62,445 nucleotides of DNA from JBAXBF01 sp034429745 (lineage in GTDB: Bacteria > Chloroflexota > Anaerolineae > Anaerolineales > DRKV01), in assembly GCA_034429745.1 (NCBI GenBank), contig DAOUFY010000094.1, positions 1 to 62,445 of the forward strand, written 5' to 3'. This document shows positions 24,507 through 33,729 of the stretch, piece after piece. Position numbers and translations under genes: made by a program. Under the pieces are notes generated by a model. It worked only from the letters and a program-made list of their open reading frames with translations, was not told the DNA's origin and ran no database searches. Each line of letters begins with the position of its first letter. The stretch's first letter is position 1.

Positions 24507-25736
24507 ATGACAACAGAAATAATGGTCGGCAGGCAGCCCATTCTCAACCGCCATCAAGAAGTGGTGGGATATGAACTGTTGTTTCGTTCGCCTGAATCAA
24601 AAGATTCTGCTCATTTTCTGGATGGTGATAAAGCCACAAGCGAAGTCATTCTCAATGTCTTTTCATCTATAGGATTGCAAAACATTGTTGGCAACGAAAT
24701 CGCTTTCATTAACATTACTAAAAGCTTCATTACAGGCAAATTTCCAATTCCCTTTCCCCCTCAAAATATTATTATTGAAATCCTAGAAGATATCCCACCA
24801 ACGCCCGAAGTCATTGAAGGACTAAGAAGAATTGCTCGTTTAGGCTATCGTTTTGCTCTTGATGACGTCGTGGATATAAATAAAGCAAGATCTTTTCTAC
24901 CTTTTGTAAAAATCGTAAAGCTAGATCTGCCTCACTTAGATAATCCAACGCTGCTTCAACTTCTGCACTGTCTTAAGCAACTTGAAAAGAAAGTCATCAT
25001 CGAGAAAGTAGAAACCCTAGAACAATTTGACTATTGCAGAAAAATTGGCTGCGATTTCTTTCAAGGATATTTCTTCTGCAAGCCAAATATTGTAAAAAGC
25101 CGCCGTTTGGATGCTTCGCGATTGATCCTGCTCAACACCCTGGCTAAAATTCAAGATCCAAAAGTGGATTTTAAAGCCTTAGAAGAAATGATCATACAAG
25201 ATGTAACCCTAAGCTATAAACTATTGCGCATCGTCAATTCCGCCTTGTTTGCAACCGCCAGTCAGATCACAAGCATTCGTCAAGCTATTTCACTTATTGG
25301 CACAGAATATCTCAGTGGTTGGCTGACCCTTATGTTAATGTCCACAGTACACGATAAACCACATGAACTGACCAACATTGCTTTGATCCGAGCTCGGTTT
25401 TGCGAGATGCTGGCTAAAGCACGTAAAATTCCTAACCCCGCCAATTATTTTACGGTTGGTTTGCTTTCGGTCCTTGATGCATTGTTGGACATTCCAATGG
25501 AACAAATTGTAACTCAACTGCCGCTCTCTGAAGAAATTATCCTTGCCTTGCTCAAACGCCAAGGTGATATGGGCAAAACACTAAACTATAGTATTGCCTA
25601 CGAACGCGGCGAATTTGATAAAGAACAAGCTTTGAATTTATCCCCCCAGCAAATAACTGATGCCTACTTGAAAGCCTTGCAATGGGCATTTGCCATCAAC
25701 GAAGCCCTAAAAGCTGAGCATAAAAAGGATCAATAA
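24507..25736 (+). CDS. EAL-HDOD signalling protein
   Basis: A 409-residue protein with an N-terminal EAL-like domain (about 5-205) and a C-terminal HDOD domain (about 205-395). The opening GRQPILNRHQEVVGYELLFRS is the pattern of the YuxH/CdgJ-like group in which the EAL signature is degenerate (ELL); the next acidic motif reads ILEDIPP. Cyclic-di-GMP hydrolysis is therefore doubtful, and the protein may act as a binding or scaffold protein. The HDOD region contains DVTLSYKLLRIVNSA and SIRQAISLIGTEYL. A TATAAT at 24475-24480 would give a short leader without Shine-Dalgarno sequence. The 3' end overlaps the convergent gene by 7 bases. Confidence 0.85.
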   Translation: MTTEIMVGRQPILNRHQEVVGYELLFRSPESKDSAHFLDGDKATSEVILNVFSSIGLQNIVGNEIAFINITKSFITGKFPIPFPPQNIIIEILEDIPPTPEVIEGLRRIARLGYRFALDDVVDINKARSFLPFVKIVKLDLPHLDNPTLLQLLHCLKQLEKKVIIEKVETLEQFDYCRKIGCDFFQGYFFCKPNIVKSRRLDASRLILLNTLAKIQDPKVDFKALEEMIIQDVTLSYKLLRIVNSALFATASQITSIRQAISLIGTEYLSGWLTLMLMSTVHDKPHELTNIALIRARFCEMLAKARKIPNPANYFTVGLLSVLDALLDIPMEQIVTQLPLSEEIILALLKRQGDMGKTLNYSIAYERGEFDKEQALNLSPQQITDAYLKALQWAFAINEALKAEHKKDQ

Positions 25737-27277
25737 CCTTTCCGTGTTTCTGTCAATGTAACCACTCTAATAGCAGCCTCACCTCCTACAGGGCACTGGT
25801 ACTCACATGTACCACACCCTATACATAGTTCTAGTTCTACTCTAGGGCGTTGAAGTATTGAGCCATCAGCTAAATTTACTTCATCCAAAATGATGGCTTT
25901 TTGAGGCAAAGGACAAGCTTCTTCGCAGACAATGCAAGGGGTATCATAAGCCCATGGCAAACAACGATTGTGATTGATCGTTGCCAGACCAATGATTGCA
26001 TTTCTTTTATCTTCTATTGCCAATTTGGGAATAGCCCCCGAAGGGCAAACCTGCCCGCAAGCGTTGCACGTATAACTGCAGTAACCTAAGCGCGGCACTA
26101 AATGAGGGGTGAACATTGCGTGCCATCCAGCCTCTAAAAGTGTCGGCTGCAGTCCTTGGGTGGGACAAACACGAATGCATTCCCCGCAGCGCACACACAA
26201 CGAATCAAATGCTGTCTCTTGGCTGCCGGGTGGCCTAATCAGATGACTCGGCTCTCTTTTCTGAATTGGCTCAACACCTGCTAAAGCCGCACTGCCCAAA
26301 GCCATACCAAATGCCAGCAACGCTTCCTTGCGAGTTAAACCATATTCATACTTTTCTTCTCTCTTCAATGCAGGCATTTTTGCGGAATAAGAAACATCCT
26401 GCCGCGCACATGCAGCAAAACACTCATAGCATACAGTGCATTCAGCAGCATCACTGCGGTAATTCTTTTGCGGATCAATTGTGCCGGTTGGACAATGGGT
26501 TGTGCACAGATTGCATCCATTGCATCTTTCTGATACTCGCCGTTGAAAAAGTGCGACCTTTGAAATCAACCCCAGCATACCGCCTAATGGGCATAAATAG
26601 CGGCACCAAAACTGTTCAGCGATAAGGTTTAAGCTGATGATTCCAGCAAATAAAAGAAAGATCAGCCATCCATGCTGAAACACCGCTTGTACATCTTGAA
26701 AAACCGGATAAACAACACTTTGATGAACAAAATCCAAACCCTGCCATAACCATGGAAATTGATACAAATAAGCTTCAGCTCTCATGATCACAAACCTCAA
26801 TGCAGGGTACAGCGCAGTTGCCATAGTGCGATTAAGCAGTGTGATGGGGTCAAGAAATAAAAAGCCTTGAACTCCTAGGAGAGCTGAGATAGCTATGATA
26901 ATAAAAAGAATATACTTTACCTTGCGCCAATTCTCCGCCGGAGAACGCCTAGAAGTTGATAGCACAGAATGCTTTAACTGCCGTGAAGCGCGGGGAGAAA
27001 ACCATGTCAATAATGCACCGAGGGGGCAAAACCACCCACACCACACTCTCCCAAAAACCAAAGTAACTGCAATTGTGAGCAGTACCCAACCAATCATCTG
27101 CGAATGACTTCCGCTTAATAATTCTGCTAAAGTTACAAGTGGATCAAGAAGAAAATAGATATTTAACTCTTTTGCTTCAACACTTGGTCTAGCACTGCTA
27201 ATGAACAGAACGATAAACAAGCAAAATGAAATAACCTGCACCCAGCGCCGCAACTGCAGCCATTGTTTTGCGTTCAC
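25730..27277 (-). CDS. NapH/NapG-like polyferredoxin membrane protein
   Basis: A 515-residue fusion. The N-terminal half has about five membrane segments and the two paired cysteine motifs RVWCGWFCPLGA and QFWCRYLCPLGG typical of NapH/NosR/CcoG-like proteins. The second half has several 4Fe-4S ferredoxin motifs: CNGCNLCTTHCP, CTVCYECFAAC, CVRCGECIRVCP, CNACGQVCP, CIVCEEACP and CIGCGTCEYQCP. The segment after about residue 310 resembles NapG. It probably passes electrons from the quinone pool to a periplasmic or outer-face acceptor. The start overlaps the stop of the DUF362 gene upstream (ATGA), indicating a two-gene operon. Confidence 0.82.
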   Translation of the reverse strand: MNAKQWLQLRRWVQVISFCLFIVLFISSARPSVEAKELNIYFLLDPLVTLAELLSGSHSQMIGWVLLTIAVTLVFGRVWCGWFCPLGALLTWFSPRASRQLKHSVLSTSRRSPAENWRKVKYILFIIIAISALLGVQGFLFLDPITLLNRTMATALYPALRFVIMRAEAYLYQFPWLWQGLDFVHQSVVYPVFQDVQAVFQHGWLIFLLFAGIISLNLIAEQFWCRYLCPLGGMLGLISKVALFQRRVSERCNGCNLCTTHCPTGTIDPQKNYRSDAAECTVCYECFAACARQDVSYSAKMPALKREEKYEYGLTRKEALLAFGMALGSAALAGVEPIQKREPSHLIRPPGSQETAFDSLCVRCGECIRVCPTQGLQPTLLEAGWHAMFTPHLVPRLGYCSYTCNACGQVCPSGAIPKLAIEDKRNAIIGLATINHNRCLPWAYDTPCIVCEEACPLPQKAIILDEVNLADGSILQRPRVELELCIGCGTCEYQCPVGGEAAIRVVTLTETRKGY

Positions 27278-28314
27278 AGGTTTATTTCCTCAATTCGAAT
27301 TGAATCAAGATCCATTGTACCTAAGCCCATCGCAGCTGAGGCTTTAATGTAGCTGATGTCGCTGCCTTTCATTCCAAACAAAGTGGCTGCGTAAGAATCG
27401 GCGGCTACAATATCATGACTGGCAATAACAGTATTCATTTGCTGAACGTCATCCAAACTGCCGCCGCTCGGTCCATGATTCCTGAGAATCCGCACCGCAT
27501 CTACTACTGTCAGGGTCGGTTGGATCAAACTTACTAAGTCTGCTACCCGCTGTCCCATATTGATATGCATAAGACCTGGCCTTTGGATCACTCCAAGAAA
27601 ATTCTTACCTCCCAAAGTCAATCGAGCGAGGCTATGATGCTTGGCTATTGGCACATTGATCACTACATCCGCATCTAAAACATCGCGATAGATGCTCCAC
27701 TTCTTTAGATCTTTTCCTCTTGGAATAGGTGTTTCGACATATTTATTGCGGTTCATAATTTCCATCTCACCGCCTGCAGCAGCTACTGCTTCAGCAATAC
27801 CACTGCGCACGTAAGCCGTTTCAGCTCTTCCTCCAAAAGGAGTATCCATCACTCGAACCCTTTTTGCACCTGCTCCCAAACACAACTTCACTAGAGTACC
27901 TACAACAAATGGATTGGTCGTTGCTGCATATTCGTAGGTGTGATAATCCACACAAATATTAGGCTTAATGATCACATTTGCCCCTTTTTTCACAAATCTT
28001 TCTATACCTCCCAGGGCAGCTATAGCAGCTTGGGTTATTGCGGCAGGGTCTTGCCCACGAGCAATCGCAAGATACGGCTTATCAGTGGGCAAAAAAGTTG
28101 TCTCCGGTCTTGATGACAGATTTGATTGATTGAGCTCTTTTGTTTCACCATCTGCATTTCGCCCCTCCTCACTACCTTCTGATAAAGGGGCAGAAAAATT
28201 TACTTCATCCAACTTATTGCGAAAAAAAGAGCAACCCATCAGTGCCGATCCACTGCCTAACAAACACAAGCGCAGGAACTCTCGCCGTGAGAAATTCAAC
28301 TTTCTGTGCTCCAT
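27274..28314 (-). CDS. DUF362 family Tat lipoprotein
   Basis: A 346-residue protein with a twin-arginine signal (NFSRREFLRLCLLGSGSALMG followed by Cys, which also makes a lipobox) and a DUF362 domain (about 75-340) with GANVIIKPN, VVINVPIAKHH and LTLGGKNFLGV segments. DUF362 proteins are often found with iron-sulfur proteins; their reaction is not settled. AAGGAGGT precedes ATG 28314, so the longer ORF starting at 28368 is not used. Coupling to the polyferredoxin gene suggests a joint extracytoplasmic redox task, possibly an iron-sulfur or cofactor assembly step. Confidence 0.8.
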   Translation of the reverse strand: MEHRKLNFSRREFLRLCLLGSGSALMGCSFFRNKLDEVNFSAPLSEGSEEGRNADGETKELNQSNLSSRPETTFLPTDKPYLAIARGQDPAAITQAAIAALGGIERFVKKGANVIIKPNICVDYHTYEYAATTNPFVVGTLVKLCLGAGAKRVRVMDTPFGGRAETAYVRSGIAEAVAAAGGEMEIMNRNKYVETPIPRGKDLKKWSIYRDVLDADVVINVPIAKHHSLARLTLGGKNFLGVIQRPGLMHINMGQRVADLVSLIQPTLTVVDAVRILRNHGPSGGSLDDVQQMNTVIASHDIVAADSYAATLFGMKGSDISYIKASAAMGLGTMDLDSIRIEEINL

Positions 28315-28414
28315 ATCGCACCTCCTTTGTCTTATTATACTCGAAAAAGACTTCCCTTGACAAATCACTCAAGGCAGAAGATAATAACCTTACCTGTTCA
28401 ACTAAATAACTATC

Positions 28415-28663
28415 ATGGCGAAATTAACTTCCTTTTTTATCCTATTCTCTTTACTCGCTTTGCTTTTGGTGATAGCCACCCCAGTAATAACGGTCAATGC
28501 ACATCTTGCAGCTTTACCTATGGCAAAATCCATAACACCCACACCTACCCCGGATGTATTGTTTTATCAAGCAAGCGGATATGGGATGAGCATAATGGGT
28601 ATTGTTTTATTTATTATCTTTGCGGGTGGTCTTCTCTTTGGATATTGGCGGATTACGCACTAA
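28415..28663 (+). CDS. Small exported or membrane protein with Thr-Pro linker
   Basis: An 82-residue protein: an N-terminal signal or membrane segment (about 5-28), a short extracytoplasmic part with SITPTPTPD (about 39-47), and a second membrane segment (about 58-76, IMGIVLFIIFAGGLLFGY). No family is recognised. It is followed within 37 bases by the helicase gene and may be co-transcribed with it. Thr-Pro linkers of this kind recur in exported proteins of this chromosome. Confidence 0.5.
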   Translation: MAKLTSFFILFSLLALLLVIATPVITVNAHLAALPMAKSITPTPTPDVLFYQASGYGMSIMGIVLFIIFAGGLLFGYWRITH

Positions 28664-28699
28664 TATCAGCCCTTTCTTGCTGTTCCAAGCTTTTATGTT

Positions 28700-30934
28700 A
28701 TGGCACATCAACCGCGCAGCTCTCAAAAACCCATACTCGCTTATCAAGGGGGAAAAATGGGCGTATCTGCAGTTCCGGGCAGCGGAAAAACATGGACGCT
28801 TTCTCAACTCGCAATCCAGCTGCTTCGACGCGGAGTGCTTTCAGAAGATCAAGAGCTTCTTGTTGTAACCTTAACTAACTCAGCCGCCAATCACTTCAAA
28901 GCTCAGCTCAATGCATGGGCAAGAGAAAATCGAAGCAGCGGTCTAATTCCTCGCTATCATGTGTGTACTTTGCACAGCTTAGCTTATGATATCTTGCGCG
29001 AACGGCCATCTCTTGCCAACCTTGATCCCAATTTCGTTATCCTCGATGAACATATTTGCAATGACATTCTCACGCGAATTTCTCATCAGGTTGCTGATTC
29101 TTTCTCACATCAAATCGAAGCTCATCTCAAGGAATCACTTTCTGAATCTCAAATGCTGAAGATCAAGTCAACCGATTTACCATTACTAATAAGAGATATT
29201 GGGCTCCAATTTATCCGAACCGCAAAGGACAAACGCCTCATCTATGAACAAATTCAACAGCATTATCAAAATTCGGGCATTGATTCCCTATGGATGAAAA
29301 TTGGCTTGGAAGTCTATTGGCAATATCAGCTAGCTTTGGCACATTTTGGCGGAATAGACTTTGATGACCTCATACGTTTAGCTGTTGACGTGCTTGAGCA
29401 AAATGAAGATTATCTTGCCATCTTGCAACACCGTTGGCTTTATGTTCTCGAAGATGAAGCTCAAGACAGCAGTCGTCTGCAGGAAGTGATCTTGCGCAAA
29501 ATCACTGAGGCACACGGCAATTGGGTGAGAGTAGGTGATCCTAATCAAGCTATTTATGAGACGTTCACCACAGCCAACCCTAAATACCTTAAAAATTTTT
29601 TAAGAGAAGAAGGTGTTGTAGCCTGCAATCTCGATGAGTCAAGCCGTTCGTGCCAAGCTATCATCAACCTTGCAAATTATCTCATTGATTGGACGCGTAC
29701 CAAACACCCTTTAGAAGAAGTGCGGGATGCTTTAAGTCCCCCTTATATTAGCCCGGTTCCGCCATCCGATCCTCACCCCAACCCCCTTTCAACACCCGAA
29801 GCGATAAAAATCGTGCTTGATAAGGCTTTTACACCAGACCAAGAAATTAATGCGGTTGCCCTCAGCTTGGAGCTATGGTTGCCCCAAAACCCAGAAAAAA
29901 CTGTTGCTGTGCTAGCCTTTTCCAATGCCCACACTGAAAATCTAATCGGTGAATTGGAACGCAAAGCTATCCCTTATAACGATCAGCTCCTCAAGAGCAC
30001 TCGCCAAACTCATCCAGTAGCCAAGCTTGTGCATCAATTGCTAGAAGTGCTTCTTCACCCATTGATTTCCCAGCATTATGCACAACTTTTTTCTCTACTC
30101 TATGGTTTTGAAAGCCAAACTCAAACAGAAAAAGATCAAATCAATCGGTTGACTCGATTGCTGCAGCGCTGTTCAAACATTGAGACCTTTGTTTACCCTA
30201 CAAAAGAGAATGATTGGTTAGACGGTATCATGCTGGAGGACCAAACGGATAAGGAACTTTTGCTCTCCTACCGCGGCCAACTGCAGCGCTGGTTAAATCT
30301 CAACTCCTTGCCTATAGATCAGCAAATCATCTCTTTTGCCAGTGAAGTGTTCAATGAACCGCATCATCTGGCAATGGCTCATAAGCTAGCATTTCAACTA
30401 CGTCGTAGTTTAGACTTAGCTTCTCAAAAAAATGAAGCATTTATTGAAGAAACTTTCAATAGTATTATCAGAAACAAAGAAAATTTTTTAATGTTTGAGG
30501 ATAATCAGAGTTTTGACCCAAGTAGTTTTCCCGGCAAAGTTGTTGTCAGTACCATTCATAAGTCGAAAGGGCTAGAATGGGATCGGGTATATGTCATGTC
30601 TGTAAATAATTATGATTTTCCTTCCGGCTTATCTGGCGATTCCTTCCGAAATGATATATGGTACTTAAAAGAAAATATCAATCCAGCTGCAGCTGCACTC
30701 GCCACACTTGACCAAATCTTCTCACGTGATGAATACGCAGAGAAAAGCCTCAGTCCAGATTATGCTGCCCGGCTTGACCTTATTCGAGAACGGTTACGGC
30801 TGCTGTATGTAGCCATCACCCGTGCCAAAAGGGAACTTATAATCACGTGGAATACAGGCAAGAATAACGATCTTAAAGCTGCTGAACCTTTGAAAGCTTT
30901 ATACTCTTATTGGCAAAGTACAAAAAGCCAATAA
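28700..30934 (+). CDS. UvrD/Rep-type superfamily 1 DNA helicase
   Basis: A 744-residue ATP-dependent helicase. Visible motifs are AVPGSGKT (motif I, about 23-30), VLEDEAQD (motif II, Walker B), VGDPNQAIYETF (motif III), VVSTIHKSKGLEWDRVYV (motif V) and LLYVAITRAKREL (motif VI). It would unwind DNA 3' to 5' in repair or replication restart. Motif II reads DEAQD, as in UvrD/AddA-like enzymes. No nuclease domain is seen at the C-terminus. No Shine-Dalgarno sequence precedes the ATG. Confidence 0.9.
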   Translation: MAHQPRSSQKPILAYQGGKMGVSAVPGSGKTWTLSQLAIQLLRRGVLSEDQELLVVTLTNSAANHFKAQLNAWARENRSSGLIPRYHVCTLHSLAYDILRERPSLANLDPNFVILDEHICNDILTRISHQVADSFSHQIEAHLKESLSESQMLKIKSTDLPLLIRDIGLQFIRTAKDKRLIYEQIQQHYQNSGIDSLWMKIGLEVYWQYQLALAHFGGIDFDDLIRLAVDVLEQNEDYLAILQHRWLYVLEDEAQDSSRLQEVILRKITEAHGNWVRVGDPNQAIYETFTTANPKYLKNFLREEGVVACNLDESSRSCQAIINLANYLIDWTRTKHPLEEVRDALSPPYISPVPPSDPHPNPLSTPEAIKIVLDKAFTPDQEINAVALSLELWLPQNPEKTVAVLAFSNAHTENLIGELERKAIPYNDQLLKSTRQTHPVAKLVHQLLEVLLHPLISQHYAQLFSLLYGFESQTQTEKDQINRLTRLLQRCSNIETFVYPTKENDWLDGIMLEDQTDKELLLSYRGQLQRWLNLNSLPIDQQIISFASEVFNEPHHLAMAHKLAFQLRRSLDLASQKNEAFIEETFNSIIRNKENFLMFEDNQSFDPSSFPGKVVVSTIHKSKGLEWDRVYVMSVNNYDFPSGLSGDSFRNDIWYLKENINPAAAALATLDQIFSRDEYAEKSLSPDYAARLDLIRERLRLLYVAITRAKRELIITWNTGKNNDLKAAEPLKALYSYWQSTKSQ

Positions 30935-31093
30935 CCCTTACATAAAGTTCCAAATCACAGAAATACTTTAAACCGTAATTTGATTGGCAGCTTTCTTTAC
31001 GAGTTACCCATTTTTTCTGGGGCAATTCACCATTTTTTCTCATTCCTTCATAAATAAGCAGGAAGAAATCTTCTTAAATCCTCATGGAACCGC

Positions 31094-31140
31094 TTGACAA
31101 ACGATAATTTTATTGCTACAATTCTATTGCAAACGTTTGC
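31094..31140 (+). promoter_or_regulatory. Promoter with LacI-family operator
   Basis: TTGACA (31094-31099), a 17-base spacer and TACAAT (31117-31122) form a near-consensus promoter. The perfect 12-bp palindrome GCAAACGTTTGC (31129-31140), a classic LacI-family operator with central CG, sits exactly on the predicted transcription start. The regulator encoded next should repress its own transcription and that of the uptake genes behind it. The rest of 30,935-31,188 shows nothing else beyond two T-rich direct repeats. Confidence 0.8.
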
Positions 31141-31188
31141 TGTAAAACTATTGCAGATAATCGTTAGACTACAAAGGTTTTTACCCAT

Positions 31189-32241
31189 ATGGCAAAACTT
31201 TCCCCCACCATCCGCGATGTAGCCCAAAAAGCCGGCGTTTCGGTAAGCACGGTTTCGCGAATCCTAACCGGAACTGAAACCGCTATCTCAATCAGCGAAG
31301 AAACACGCACCAAAGTCCTTGAGGCTGCCAAAGAACTCTCATACCGCCCTCACCCCGGTGCGCGTCTTTTAAGGGGAAAGGGAGCAAATCTCTTAGGTTT
31401 GATTCTGCGCGAAATTGATGACCTTTTTTTCGCCCAAGTTGTCCAAGTTATCAGTCAAGCAGCCCAGGAAAAAGGGTGGGAGATTGTTTTGGGTTACGCC
31501 CGCAACGATCCTCATGAAGCTCTCCGGCTCAGTGAGCTTATGCTCGACTTGCGCTATTGCGACGGTCTGTTTCTGCTTGGAGATTTGCATGAAAGCCCAG
31601 AAGATCGTTCTTTTCTTGTTCAAATGAACCGCAATATGCCACTTGTCCAATTGTGCCGCGGCAACAATAAGTTGGTTGGCAACATTCCTTCAGTCAACGT
31701 TGATAACGCGAAAGGAGCAGCCCTTGCACTAAACTACCTGCTGGAATTAGGACATAGCCGCATTGCTTTTATTGGCAGTGAACGCTTGGGTGATTTATAC
31801 GAGCGTCAAGAGGCCTACATCCAATTCATGCAAAATCATTTTGGCGGTGTTCCCCCTGGTTACTTGCAGCAAGCAGCGAACAACTTAGAAGGTGGTTATC
31901 AAGCTATGAGTCGTCTGCTTTCCCTTCGCACCCCGCCTACTGCTGTCTTCGCATCCGATGATATGATGGCAACCGGTGCTTTACGAGCCACCTATGTGCA
32001 TCAAAAGCAAGTCCCTCAAGATATTTCCCTCATTGGTTTTGATGATATCAAGCTAGCCTCATTCTTGACTCCACCATTGACAACCATTCGTCAATCCACT
32101 GAACAACTAGGAAAAAAAGCTGTCCAACTCATTCTTTCTTTGATCAATGGCAACTACGGACAGAACAATCCACAGCATATCATTATTGAACCAGAATTAG
32201 TCATTCGGACTTCATGTAGCGTCCCTCATTACAAATCATAA
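31189..32241 (+). CDS. LacI-family transcriptional regulator
   Basis: A 350-residue repressor. The N-terminal helix-turn-helix TIRDVAQKAGVSVSTVSRIL (residues 5-24) and the hinge helix region (YRPHPGARLLRGK) are typical, followed by a periplasmic-binding-like sensor domain (about 65-345, with FASDDMMATGALRA and SLIGFDDIKLA). It should bind the palindrome at its own promoter and be released by a sugar or sugar phosphate. It precedes the ABC sugar-uptake genes in the same direction, so it is their probable regulator. Confidence 0.92.
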   Translation: MAKLSPTIRDVAQKAGVSVSTVSRILTGTETAISISEETRTKVLEAAKELSYRPHPGARLLRGKGANLLGLILREIDDLFFAQVVQVISQAAQEKGWEIVLGYARNDPHEALRLSELMLDLRYCDGLFLLGDLHESPEDRSFLVQMNRNMPLVQLCRGNNKLVGNIPSVNVDNAKGAALALNYLLELGHSRIAFIGSERLGDLYERQEAYIQFMQNHFGGVPPGYLQQAANNLEGGYQAMSRLLSLRTPPTAVFASDDMMATGALRATYVHQKQVPQDISLIGFDDIKLASFLTPPLTTIRQSTEQLGKKAVQLILSLINGNYGQNNPQHIIIEPELVIRTSCSVPHYKS

Positions 32242-32341
32242 AAAATATGGAGGTGGTAATCAACGACAATATTGTTAACAATCAATTGAACCATAAAAGA
32301 TAAAAACAATTACATATATTTTAAAAAAAGGAGTAAGAAAG

Positions 32342-33673
32342 ATGAAAAAATTGCTTTTTCTTTTGATAATACTATCTCTGGTACTTTCAGCTTGCGGGCA
32401 AGCTACCCCGACTGCAGCCCCAGCAGAACAAAAGCCTGCCGCCGAACAACCTGCCGCAGAACAACCTGCCGCTGAACAACCCGCCGCTGAAAAAGTAACT
32501 ATCCGCGCCTTATTCATGAAGCAAGCCGGTTATCAAGAAAGCGACATCACGGCTATTACCAAAGAATTTATGGAAAAAAATCCCAATATCAATGTTGAAT
32601 TGGATTTCGTTACCTATGAAGCATTGCATGATAAGATCGTTACCGCAGCCGCTTCAAAAGCCGGCACGTATGATGTCATTTTAATGGACTGCATTTGGCC
32701 CGCCGAATTTGCAGCTGCTGGCTTTATCTTGGATGTTACTGACCGTATTACCGATGACATGCGCAAGGATATTTGGCCTGGAGCTTTAGAAGCAGTCTCC
32801 TATCAAGGTAAATATTATGGCATGCCTTGGTTGAACGATATTCTATACCTATACTACAATGAAGATATGCTCAAAGCAGCCGGCTATGACAAACCTCCAA
32901 AGACTTGGACAGAGTTGAAAGAAATGGCTATGGCTGCCAAGGAGAAAAAGCTGGTTGAATATCCCTTTATAGAGTTCTTCCAACAAGAAGAAGGGTTAAC
33001 CATTGCCTTTGCTTATTATCTGATGTCCTTTGGCGGAAAGTTCTTTGATGAAGAAAACAAACCAGCCTTCAATAGCCCCGAAGGTTTAGAAGCTCTCAAT
33101 TACATGGTGCAAGGGATGAAAGATGGCATGTACAACCCAGCTTCTCTCGAATCAACTTACGAAGAGGTTCGCCACACTTTCTCCCAAGGTTCATCTCTCT
33201 TCTCGGTCAACTGGGCTTATCAATTCAACTTAGCGAACGATCCAGCTGAATCGAAGATTGCCGGTAAAGCCAAAGTCGCAGTAATGCCTGGTGAAAAAGT
33301 ACCATCAGTTACCATCAACGGTGGTATGGGACTAGCTGTTAGCTCCGACTCCAAGAACCCCGATATCGCTTGGGATTACATTCTTTACCTTTCCAATAAA
33401 GATGTTCAAAAACGCTATGCCCAAAACGCTCTGCCAATTTGGATGTCTCTCTTTGAGGATCCTGATCTTGTTGCTATGCAGCCCGTTATGGTCGAAGTTT
33501 CCAAAGAAGCTTACAAGTACATTCAAAACCGGCCTTTAGTACCATTCTATTCTGAAACAACGAAAATTATTGCCCGCGAAATCCAAGCTGCATTAACAGA
33601 AAAGAAGAGCCCCGAACAAGCGCTCACAGATGCAGAGGCCGAAATCAACAAAGTACGCGAACAATATCAATAA
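32342..33673 (+). CDS. Sugar ABC transporter solute-binding lipoprotein
   Basis: A 443-residue extracellular binding protein of family 1 (UgpB/MalE-like). The signal peptide ends in the lipobox LSAC (Cys about 19), followed by a TPTAAPAEQK linker with four AAEQP-like repeats (about 30-50). The mature domain has NINVELDFVTYEALHDKI and VILMDCIWPAEFAA. AAAGGAG precedes the ATG. The 100-base leader contains the palindrome ATTGTTAACAAT (32271-32282). The substrate is unknown; the downstream sugar-phosphate isomerase-like gene suggests an amino sugar or other hexose derivative. Confidence 0.9.
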   Translation: MKKLLFLLIILSLVLSACGQATPTAAPAEQKPAAEQPAAEQPAAEQPAAEKVTIRALFMKQAGYQESDITAITKEFMEKNPNINVELDFVTYEALHDKIVTAAASKAGTYDVILMDCIWPAEFAAAGFILDVTDRITDDMRKDIWPGALEAVSYQGKYYGMPWLNDILYLYYNEDMLKAAGYDKPPKTWTELKEMAMAAKEKKLVEYPFIEFFQQEEGLTIAFAYYLMSFGGKFFDEENKPAFNSPEGLEALNYMVQGMKDGMYNPASLESTYEEVRHTFSQGSSLFSVNWAYQFNLANDPAESKIAGKAKVAVMPGEKVPSVTINGGMGLAVSSDSKNPDIAWDYILYLSNKDVQKRYAQNALPIWMSLFEDPDLVAMQPVMVEVSKEAYKYIQNRPLVPFYSETTKIIAREIQAALTEKKSPEQALTDAEAEINKVREQYQ

Positions 33674-33687
33674 TTTTCATTGGTAAA

Positions 33688-33715
33688 TATGGGATGGGCT
33701 GTGTCCCATCCCATA
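33688..33715 (+). promoter_or_regulatory. Hairpin between binding-protein and permease genes
   Basis: A perfect 11-bp inverted repeat, TATGGGATGGG (33688-33698) and CCCATCCCATA (33705-33715), with a 6-base loop and no T tract. Such hairpins protect the upstream binding-protein message and lower permease expression in many sugar-uptake operons. Confidence 0.7.
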
Positions 33716-33729
33716 CCATTCGAAAAACT

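Noticed and set aside
31007..31053. Repeated CCATTTTTTCT motif upstream of the LacI promoter
   Set aside because: Two short T-rich copies in an AT-rich gap; no symmetry or spacing suggesting function.
32271..32282. Palindrome ATTGTTAACAAT as a second LacI operator
   Set aside because: It lacks the central CG and differs from the operator at 31,129. It could be another site, but I cannot assign it.
33694..33729. Upstream start for the first permease
   Set aside because: The ATG lies inside a perfect hairpin and the added residues are not typical of the family.
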